Assembly: GCA_028687415.1 (NCBI GenBank)
Contig: JAQUAC010000077.1
Span: 1-9,167, forward strand
DNA length: 9,167 bases
From: Acidocella sp.
Lineage (GTDB): Bacteria > Pseudomonadota > Alphaproteobacteria > Acetobacterales > Acetobacteraceae
Direction: 5' to 3'
Part shown: in pieces, positions 1 through 5,751 of the stretch
Layout of the letters: the number at the start of each line of letters is the position of its first letter
How positions within the stretch are numbered: position 1 is the first letter of the stretch
Made by a program: the position numbers and the translations under genes
The notes under the pieces: model-generated
Told to the model about the DNA's origin: nothing
Databases searched by the model: none
The model's input: only the letters and a program-made list of their open reading frames with translations

Positions 1-840
1 GTATGGCCGCTGCATACCTGGCTGCCGGACGCTTATGGCGAGGCACCGCTGCCGGGCACCATCATGCTCGCTGCCGTGCTTTCAAAGATGGGCGCGTATG
101 GCTTCCTGCGCTTTGCCGTGCCTATGCTGCCGAACGCTTCGGCAGTGGCGGAGCCGCTGATGTTCACGCTCGGCGTCGTGGCGGTGATTTACATCTCCTT
201 CGTCGCGCTGGCGCAGACGGATATGAAGCGCATGATCGCGTATTCCTCAGTCGCGCATATGGGTGTCATCATCATCGGTATTTTTACCTTCACGGTGGAA
301 GGTATCGAGGGCGCGTTGTTTCAGATGCTCTCCCATGGCATCGTCATTGCTGGCCTGTTTGTCTGCACGGGCGTCTTGCTGGCGCGCGGTGAGGGGCTGA
401 CTCTTTCCCGCCTAGGCGGGCTGGCAGTGAAGATGCCTGCCTATGCGACGCTGCTCATGCTGTTCTCGCTGGCGAATATGGGGCTTCCTGGAACCTCAGG
501 CTTCATCGGTGAAATCCTGGTCATCGTTGGCGCCATGAAGGTTAATTTCTGGGTGTCTCTGCTTGGCGCAACGGGCATGGTCTTGGGTGCGGCTTATATG
601 CTCGTGCTGCTCCGGGCCGTGCTGTTCGATAAGTTCACGCGTCCCGACTTGGCTCAGATCAAGGATCTGAAAGCAGGCGAATACGCCATGCTGCTGCCGT
701 TGGCGGCGCTGGTGCTCTGGCTTGGCGTATATCCCAGCAGCTTCACCCATATTTTCGACGCGCCTGTAGCTGCTTTAGTGCAAGCGCATGTCGCGGCTCT
801 TACTCCCCACACGGCATTGGCCATGGTGACAACGAAATGA
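1..840 (+). CDS. nuoM: NADH-quinone oxidoreductase subunit M, C-terminal part (5' end cut by window)
   Basis: Antiporter-like membrane subunit of respiratory complex I (NDH-1), which helps translocate protons across the inner membrane during NADH oxidation by quinone. The frame is open from base 1, and 279 residues remain, a bit over half of the usual ~500. Visible family motifs, numbered from the first codon here, are HTWLPDAYGEAP at the start, a conserved lysine in VLSKMGAYGFLRF (K29), QTDMKRMIAYSSVAHMG with K76, and GLPGTSGFIGE with E171. The buried Lys/Glu residues in these segments form the proton path in this family. Several hydrophobic membrane helices follow one another to a short polar tail. 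The TGA stop (838-840) overlaps the ATG of nuoN as ATGA, which suggests translational coupling. An ATG-started reading at base 64 is possible, but the homology clearly continues upstream. Assignment to M rather than L or N rests on the motif wording and on nuoN being next. Confidence 0.96.
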   Translation, partial: VWPLHTWLPDAYGEAPLPGTIMLAAVLSKMGAYGFLRFAVPMLPNASAVAEPLMFTLGVVAVIYISFVALAQTDMKRMIAYSSVAHMGVIIIGIFTFTVEGIEGALFQMLSHGIVIAGLFVCTGVLLARGEGLTLSRLGGLAVKMPAYATLLMLFSLANMGLPGTSGFIGEILVIVGAMKVNFWVSLLGATGMVLGAAYMLVLLRAVLFDKFTRPDLAQIKDLKAGEYAMLLPLAALVLWLGVYPSSFTHIFDAPVAALVQAHVAALTPHTALAMVTTK

Positions 841-2255
841 CCTCTTTTTCGCCTCTCATCCCCGGCCTCCTGCTTGGCGTTGGTGGCATGGTGCTGCTGC
901 TTGCCGGCGTGCTCTCTAAGCGCGATGCCGCACCCGGCTGCACTTATGCCTCCATAGTGCTTCTTTTGCTCGCAGCAGGGTTCTCCTGCAGCGCGCCGGA
1001 TGGACTGCTGTTTGGCGGTCTGCTTAAAACCAGCCTGTTCACGCGCTATGCGGATGCCCTTGTCTATTTAGGGGCTGCGGCATCTCTCATTCTCTCTTTG
1101 GATTATAACCGCCAGGAGAAGATCGCCCGCTTCGAGTTCCCCATTCTGGTTCTGTTCGCTGTGCTGGGCATGGTGGTCATGATCTCGGCCGCGGATTTGA
1201 TGACGCTGTACGTAGGCTTTGAACTGCAATCTCTGGCGTTATATATCTCTGCGGCGCTGGCGCGCGACTCGCTCCGCTCCACCGAGGCTGGCCTGAAATA
1301 TTTCGTCCTGGGTGCGTTGGCTTCCGGCCTGCTGATTTACGGCATTTCGCTCGTGTACGGCTTCGCCGGTACTACGAACTTTACTTCCCTTGCCGGAATC
1401 CTCGTTAATGGCGCCGGGTATGGCACGATCGTCGGCATGGTGTTCGTCCTGGTCGGAATTTCCTTCAAGATATCTGCCGCCCCGTTTCATATGTGGACGC
1501 CAGATGTGTACGAAGGCTCCCCCAGCCCGGTGACTGCCTTGTTCGGCACCGCGCCGAAAGCAGCTGCCATGGCGCTGTTTCTCTCCGTCATGATTGGACC
1601 GTTTGGCCATCTCTTGGCGCAGTGGCAGCTCATTATTGAGGTGCTTGCGGTGCTTTCCATGGCCATCGGCTCTCTCGCTGCCATTGGTCAGACCAACATC
1701 AAGCGTCTGATGGCTTATTCAGCTATCGGTCACATGGGGTATGCGCTCATGGGCTTGGCGGCAGGAACGCAGGCGGGAATTCAGGGGACGCTGATCTATA
1801 TCGCGATCTACGTTGTCATGTCCTTCGGCGCGTTCGCTTGCATCATCGCGATGCGCCGTCGTGGCCAGGCGGTTGAGACCATTGCCGATCTGGCCGGTCT
1901 TGCGGGGCAGCGTCCCGGCTTTGCGCTCGCCATGGCGATCTTCATGTGGGCCATGGCCGGCATCCCGCCGCTCTCCGGCTTCTTCGGCAAGCTCTACGTC
2001 TTCTCCGCGACGCTCAACGCAGGCCTCACCACGCTGGCGGTGATCGGTGTCGTTACCAGTATCATTGGTGCTTTCTACTATCTCCGCGTCATCAAGGTGA
2101 TGTACTTCGATGCCGGGACGCCTAATTTCGATGCCACCCCCGGCAGCGTGCGCTTCGTCATGGGGCTGGGCGCTGTGGTAACCGCGTTGTTCGTCTTTAT
2201 CCCGGCGCCGCTGCTCGCGGCTGCGGGGGCCGCCGCAAAGGCATTGATTGGTTGA
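837..2255 (+). CDS. nuoN: NADH-quinone oxidoreductase subunit N
   Basis: Antiporter-like membrane subunit of complex I, partner of NuoM and last gene of the typical nuo operon. It has 472 residues, close to the usual ~480, and is built almost wholly of hydrophobic helices. Key features are E129 in YVGFELQSLALYI, K211 in FKISAAPFHMWTPDVYEGSP, K241 in GTAPKAAAM, K289 in QTNIKRLMAYSAIGHMG, and K385 in PPLSGFFGKLYVF. NuoN carries lysine at that last site where NuoM has glutamate (compare E171 of the fragment upstream), so this separates N from L and M. The ATG start overlaps the nuoM stop as ATGA, and its own TGA overlaps the TTG start of birA. Translation of the three genes is therefore probably coupled. 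Nothing is missing or broken. Confidence 0.97.
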   Translation: MTSFSPLIPGLLLGVGGMVLLLAGVLSKRDAAPGCTYASIVLLLLAAGFSCSAPDGLLFGGLLKTSLFTRYADALVYLGAAASLILSLDYNRQEKIARFEFPILVLFAVLGMVVMISAADLMTLYVGFELQSLALYISAALARDSLRSTEAGLKYFVLGALASGLLIYGISLVYGFAGTTNFTSLAGILVNGAGYGTIVGMVFVLVGISFKISAAPFHMWTPDVYEGSPSPVTALFGTAPKAAAMALFLSVMIGPFGHLLAQWQLIIEVLAVLSMAIGSLAAIGQTNIKRLMAYSAIGHMGYALMGLAAGTQAGIQGTLIYIAIYVVMSFGAFACIIAMRRRGQAVETIADLAGLAGQRPGFALAMAIFMWAMAGIPPLSGFFGKLYVFSATLNAGLTTLAVIGVVTSIIGAFYYLRVIKVMYFDAGTPNFDATPGSVRFVMGLGAVVTALFVFIPAPLLAAAGAAAKALIG

Positions 2256-2965
2256 TTGCCTGGCGGCTTGAGGCTTTTGACGAACTAGGCTCAACATCCG
2301 ATACCTGCACGGCACGCGCCCGTGCGGGAGAGCCGCAGGGCCTTGCTGTGTTGGCTCTCAGGCAAACTGCAGGGCGCGGCTCTCGCGGACGGAGTTGGCA
2401 GGCGCCAGAGGGGAATTTGAACCTCTCTGTTCTGCTGCGTCCGGCGCGTCCGGCAGTTCAGGCGGGCATGTTCGCTTTGCTGGCAGGCGTCTCAATTGTC
2501 GAAGCGCTGCAGTCCTTCTTCGCCTCACCTGCAAGTCTCAAATGGCCCAATGACGTATTGCTCGGTGGCGCCAAGCTTGCCGGTGTGCTTATCGATGCCG
2601 CCCCTGCGGGGGCTGGACTGGACTGGTTGGTGATAGGCATTGGCATCAATCTGCGCCACGCGCCAGAAATTCCCGGACGATTGACGACATCCCTGGCCGC
2701 GCACGGATTGCAAGTCTCGCCCCGGGAAATGGCGGACATGCTGTTGCAGCGCCTCGCGCATTGGCTGGACGCACCGGACGGTGATATCCGCGAGGCATGG
2801 CTGAATCTTGCCCATCCTGTCGGCACGAAGCTGGATGTTAGCGTGCAGAATGCCAAGGTCTCGGGGCGTTTCGCTGGGTTGTCCGCCAGGGGCGAATTGC
2901 TGTTGGCCCATGAAAATCGTATCGACACCATAAGCACAGGCGAAGTTCTGCTTGGCCATGTGTAA
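2252..2965 (+). CDS. birA: Biotin--[acetyl-CoA-carboxylase] ligase, catalytic domain only
   Basis: Activates biotin to biotinyl-5'-AMP and transfers it to the target lysine of biotin carboxyl carrier protein; cytoplasmic. It has 237 residues. Motifs are GSTSD (13-17), the biotinyl-AMP-binding loop GRGSRGRSW (41-49), PEGNLNLSVLL (52-62), and LKWPNDVLL with catalytic-type K97, followed by KLAGVLID (108-115) and a small C-terminal SH3-like region. The N-terminal DNA-binding helix-turn-helix found in E. coli BirA is absent, as is common in Alphaproteobacteria. It is therefore a ligase and should not act as the biotin operon repressor. The start is TTG at 2252, which overlaps the nuoN stop (TTGA). 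No in-frame ATG lies near, and the family's N-terminal GSTS(D/N) motif begins only 13 residues in, which supports this start. A rare start codon plus coupling to nuoN suggests low expression. The stop is 12 bases before coaX. Confidence 0.94.
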   Translation: MIAWRLEAFDELGSTSDTCTARARAGEPQGLAVLALRQTAGRGSRGRSWQAPEGNLNLSVLLRPARPAVQAGMFALLAGVSIVEALQSFFASPASLKWPNDVLLGGAKLAGVLIDAAPAGAGLDWLVIGIGINLRHAPEIPGRLTTSLAAHGLQVSPREMADMLLQRLAHWLDAPDGDIREAWLNLAHPVGTKLDVSVQNAKVSGRFAGLSARGELLLAHENRIDTISTGEVLLGHV

Positions 2966-2977
2966 GGGAGGCAAAAT

Positions 2978-3787
2978 ATGCTGTTGGTGATCGATGCCGG
3001 CAATACGAATATCGTCTTTGCCGTGCATAATGGCGAGGAGTGGCTTGGTACGTGGCGGCTGGCGACATCGGCGCAACGCACGTCCGACGAATACGGCGTG
3101 TGGCTGGAGGCGCTGCTCCGCCGGTCTGGTATCGCATGCCATCAGATCGACCGCGCGGTTATCGGCACAGTTGTCCCGGCGGCGCTGTATCACCTGCGCC
3201 GGCTGTGCCGCGACTGGTTTGATGTCGAGCCCCTGGTGGCCAAAGCCTCGCTCGATTGGGGCTTCGAGATCAAGACCGAAAATCCGGATGAGGTTGGCGC
3301 CGATCGACTTTTGAACGCGCTTGCCGCGCATAATCATTACCGTGGACCGCTGGTGGTCGTGGATTTCGGGACGGCGACGACTTTTGACGTTGTCGATGCT
3401 GATGGTGCCTATCTCGGTGGCGCCATCTCCCCAGGCATAAACCTCTCCATCGAGGCACTGCACCAAGCGGCGGCGCGCCTGCCTCGCATCGGCATTGGCC
3501 GTCCGCACGCGGTCATTGGCCGCGCGACCGTTCCGGCGATGCAATCCGGCACGTATTGGGGCTATATAGGCCTCATTGAAGGGCTGATTGCGCGCATCGA
3601 GGGCGAATATGGCGAGTCCTTGAAAGCCATTGCCACCGGTGGGCTCGCGCCGCTGTTTTCGGAAGGCACGGAGAAATTTACGGCAATTGATGCCGATCTG
3701 ACGCTGGATGGGTTGCGCCTGCTTTCCATGCGCAATGCACCACCGCCGCTACCGCGCGACCGCGCACGTTTTATCGATAGCGAATAA
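2978..3787 (+). CDS. coaX: Type III pantothenate kinase
   Basis: Phosphorylates pantothenate to 4'-phosphopantothenate, the first step of coenzyme A synthesis; cytoplasmic dimer of the ASKHA (actin/Hsp70/sugar kinase) fold. It has 269 residues, typical for the family. Motifs are the phosphate-binding DAGNTN (6-11), the pantothenate-binding GADR (107-110), DFGTATTFD (129-137) and GGAISPG (147-153). The ATG at 2978 is preceded by a strong Shine-Dalgarno AGGGAGG (2965-2971) with a 6-base spacer, and this fixes the start. From family knowledge, type III enzymes are not feedback-inhibited by CoA and need a monovalent cation, unlike CoaA of E. coli. A birA-coaX neighbourhood is common in bacteria, and in some lineages the two are fused. 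No disrupted residue was seen. Confidence 0.96.
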   Translation: MLLVIDAGNTNIVFAVHNGEEWLGTWRLATSAQRTSDEYGVWLEALLRRSGIACHQIDRAVIGTVVPAALYHLRRLCRDWFDVEPLVAKASLDWGFEIKTENPDEVGADRLLNALAAHNHYRGPLVVVDFGTATTFDVVDADGAYLGGAISPGINLSIEALHQAAARLPRIGIGRPHAVIGRATVPAMQSGTYWGYIGLIEGLIARIEGEYGESLKAIATGGLAPLFSEGTEKFTAIDADLTLDGLRLLSMRNAPPPLPRDRARFIDSE

Positions 3788-3809
3788 ATACTAAGGAGTT
3801 GAAAATCTA

Positions 3810-5495
3810 ATGGCAAAATCCACCGGCAAAGCCCCTGGCCCTGTCCGGGGCGATGCGGAGGGCGCGTTCATTTTCGTGCCGCTCGGCGGAACGGGCGAAA
3901 TTGGGATGAACTTCAACCTCTATGGTTGCGATGGCGCCTGGATCGCGGTTGATTGCGGTATGGGGTTTTCCAGCCCCGAGACCCCGGAAGCTGAAATCCT
4001 ACTGCCCGACCCGGCCTTTATCGCAGCGCAGCGGGACGCGCTACTGGGCCTCGTCATCACCCATGCGCATGAGGACCATATCGGCGGCATCACGCGGCTC
4101 TGGCCGCAATTGCGTTGCCCCATTTATGCAACCCCCTTCGCTGCGGCGGTCATTCGCCGCAAGCTGGCGGAAGTTGGGCTGGCACGAGAGGTGAAGTTGC
4201 ATGTGGTGCCCTGTGGTGGCAGCATGCAGCTCGGCCCTTTTAGCCTGCGCTATATCAACATGACGCACTCCACGCCGGAGGCGCAGTCGCTGGCGATTAC
4301 CACCAGCTATGGCACAGTGCTGCACACTGGGGACTGGAAGTTCGACCCCTCGCCGGTTGTGGGTGCGTTGTCCGATGAGGCGGCGCTGAAGGCGCTGGGT
4401 GATGCCGGCGTGCTGGCGATTGTCTCCGATTCAACCAATGCCACGGTGGAGGGGCATTCCGGCTCGGAGCTGGATGTTCAAAAGAGCCTGGAAGCCCTGG
4501 TGCCGGATTTGACAGGCCGTGTTGCTATCACCTGCTTTGCCAGCAATGTCGCACGTGTCGTCAGTGTCATCGCAGCGGGTGAGGAGGCCGGGCGGCACAT
4601 CGCGCTGGTTGGCCGGAGTCTGAACAATTACATCTCCGCCGCGCAGGAGGCCGGGTATCTAAGAGATGTGCCCGATTTCGTGCCGGAGGAGGAAATCGGC
4701 TCGATCCCGCACGATAACCTGCTCATGCTCGTCACCGGCAGCCAGGGGGAGCCTCGCTCAGCTTTGTCCCGCATCGCGGCGGACACACATCGCCACGCCG
4801 TGCTGGGCGAGGGCGATACCGTTATTTTCTCCTCGCGCATGATTCCCGGCAATGAACGCGCCATCTTTGGGGTTCAGGATGCCCTGGCCCGCCGTGGCGT
4901 CAACGTCATCACCGATAACGACGAGTTCACTCACGTCTCCGGCCATCCGGCGCGGGACGAACTGCGGAAGCTCTACAAGCTTGTCCGGCCACAATACATT
5001 ATCCCGACGCATGGCGAGTGGCGCCATCTCTCCACCCAGGCCGCCTTGGCGCAGGAGGAGGGAATTGCCACTGTTCTGATCGAGAATGGCGACGTGCTGC
5101 AATTTTCCCCCGGCAAGCCCGAAATTGTGGATTCCGTCCCTACTGGCCGCCTCGCGGTCGATGGCGACCGGATCGTGCAGCTCAAGGGCGGCTCGCTGGC
5201 CGCGCGCCGGCGGATGCTGTTCAATGGCGTTGTCGTCGGCAGCTTTGCCGTGGATGCCAAGGGCCAGGTTCTGGGTAACCCGAAAATTTCGGCTCCGGGG
5301 CTTTTGGAAGAGGCCGACGGCAAGCTTCGGCTGGAATTTGAGTCGGAATTTCTGGGGTTGCTGAATGCTCTCCCTAAGTCGCTACGCGCCGATGAGGCGG
5401 CTTTTGTCGATGCCGCGCGCGCTGGCTTGCGCCGTGTTGTCGGAAAGCGCCTGGGTAAACGCCCGATTGTTGAAGCGCATGTATTGAGGGTGTGA
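3810..5495 (+). CDS. rnj: Ribonuclease J (metallo-beta-lactamase / beta-CASP RNase)
   Basis: Two-metal ribonuclease with 5'-3' exonuclease and endonuclease activity in the family; takes part in mRNA turnover and rRNA maturation in the cytoplasm. It has 561 residues, the usual length. The metallo-beta-lactamase core begins with FVPLGGTGEIGMN, then the zinc-binding HAHEDH (85-90), H153 in MTHSTPEAQ, and HTGDWKFD with H172 and D175. The beta-CASP part carries SDSTNAT (206-212), followed by HVSGHP (375-380) and PTHGEW with H401. A C-terminal domain of about 100 residues follows, ending at the stop. The ATG at 3810 has TAAGGAG (3792-3798) upstream with an 11-base spacer. The start lies 22 bases after the coaX stop, so co-transcription is likely. 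All expected metal ligands appear present. No hairpin lies directly after the stop; the first strong terminator is about 200 bases on. Confidence 0.95.
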   Translation: MAKSTGKAPGPVRGDAEGAFIFVPLGGTGEIGMNFNLYGCDGAWIAVDCGMGFSSPETPEAEILLPDPAFIAAQRDALLGLVITHAHEDHIGGITRLWPQLRCPIYATPFAAAVIRRKLAEVGLAREVKLHVVPCGGSMQLGPFSLRYINMTHSTPEAQSLAITTSYGTVLHTGDWKFDPSPVVGALSDEAALKALGDAGVLAIVSDSTNATVEGHSGSELDVQKSLEALVPDLTGRVAITCFASNVARVVSVIAAGEEAGRHIALVGRSLNNYISAAQEAGYLRDVPDFVPEEEIGSIPHDNLLMLVTGSQGEPRSALSRIAADTHRHAVLGEGDTVIFSSRMIPGNERAIFGVQDALARRGVNVITDNDEFTHVSGHPARDELRKLYKLVRPQYIIPTHGEWRHLSTQAALAQEEGIATVLIENGDVLQFSPGKPEIVDSVPTGRLAVDGDRIVQLKGGSLAARRRMLFNGVVVGSFAVDAKGQVLGNPKISAPGLLEEADGKLRLEFESEFLGLLNALPKSLRADEAAFVDAARAGLRRVVGKRLGKRPIVEAHVLRV

Positions 5496-5521
5496 ATGAA
5501 AAACAATCCATGTGGCTTATT

Positions 5522-5540
5522 TTAAGCATTAAATGCCTAA
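5522..5540. repeat. Near-perfect palindrome downstream of rnj
   Basis: The arms TTAAGCATT (5522-5530) and AATGCCTAA (5532-5540) are inverted copies with 8 of 9 positions matching, around a single central A. It is AT-rich and lies 27 bases after the RNase J stop. The symmetry could be a binding site for a dimeric regulator or a weak 3'-end hairpin. A one-base loop is too tight for a full RNA hairpin, so part of the stem would have to open. No regulator is recognised. Confidence 0.4.
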
Positions 5541-5574
5541 ATGTTGTCCTTTAGCGTGGTGGGAGGCAGAAATA

Positions 5575-5620
5575 CGCACAAAATTTCGCGTGTTTTTTCT
5601 GGACGCATGGGTTTTGTGCG
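5575..5620. repeat. Perfect 9-bp inverted repeat upstream of promoter-like box
   Basis: CGCACAAAA (5575-5583) and TTTTGTGCG (5612-5620) are exact reverse complements separated by 28 bases. The right arm ends 6 bases before a TATAAA box. The pair could be spaced operator half-sites for a regulator of the putative promoter, or the stem of an RNA hairpin in an rnj 3' extension. The match is seen directly; the role is inferred. Confidence 0.45.
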
Positions 5621-5632
5621 GTGCATTATAAA
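5600..5632 (+). promoter_or_regulatory. Possible promoter of the intergenic RNA / acyltransferase
   Basis: A TATAAA box (5627-5632) lies in an AT-rich run just upstream of the hairpin at 5637-5661. A start about 6-7 bases after the box would place the RNA's 5' end at the foot of that hairpin. The -35 element is weak: TGGACG (5600-5605) fits only if the -10 is read as CATTAT (5624-5629) with an 18-base spacer. The box is clear, but the full promoter is uncertain. Confidence 0.3.
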
Positions 5633-5636
5633 AACT

Positions 5637-5730
5637 AGGATGAGGTTTGGTTCTTCATCCTGCCGTGTGACTGGCGTTTCCTCCCTGAACTTGGCCCGCC
5701 GCCCTCTGAGGGCTGGCGGGCTTCTTTCTA
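5637..5730 (+). ncRNA. Candidate small RNA (two hairpins with anti-Shine-Dalgarno linker)
   Basis: About 90 nt with the architecture of a trans-acting bacterial sRNA. A 5' hairpin pairs AGGATGAGG (5637-5645) with CTTCATCCT (5653-5661): 9 bp, one G·U pair, 7-base loop TTTGGTT. A linker with no strong pairing follows and contains TTTCCTCCCT (5677-5686), complementary to Shine-Dalgarno sequences. A GC-rich intrinsic terminator with a T-rich tail (5694-5730) closes it. A TATAAA box sits just before it. Alphaproteobacterial sRNAs such as the AbcR (alpha-r15) and alpha-r14 groups use C/U-rich anti-Shine-Dalgarno motifs in similar layouts; membership in either is not claimed. It might instead be the untranslated leader of the acyltransferase gene, or a 3' end of the rnj transcript that accumulates after processing. 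Confidence 0.45.
5694..5730 (+). terminator. Intrinsic terminator
   Basis: GCCCGCC (5694-5700) pairs with GGCGGGC (5715-5721), and GCCCT (5701-5705) pairs with AGGGC (5709-5713). This gives 12 bp in all, with one bulged T (5714) and a CTG loop, and is followed by the T-rich tail TTCTTTCTATTT. It would end transcripts coming from rnj and from any promoter inside the intergenic region. Because the next start codon is at 5752, it also sits within the would-be leader of the acyltransferase gene. Confidence 0.85.
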
Positions 5731-5751
5731 TTTGGTTAGGACGAGAGGGAG

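Noticed and set aside
3..392. Plus-strand frame of 129 codons at the window start
   Set aside because: It is out of frame with nuoM, whose complex I motifs begin at the first codon of the window; the alternative product is rich in Arg, His and Ala with no motif.
1719..2315. Minus-strand open frame of 198 codons opposite the end of nuoN
   Set aside because: The protein is strongly charged and motif-free, and it mirrors the hydrophobic codons of nuoN.
2525..3544. Minus-strand open frame of 339 codons opposite birA and coaX
   Set aside because: It covers two genes with clear catalytic motifs on the plus strand. The translation is low-complexity and arginine/glutamine-rich, as expected of a mirror frame.
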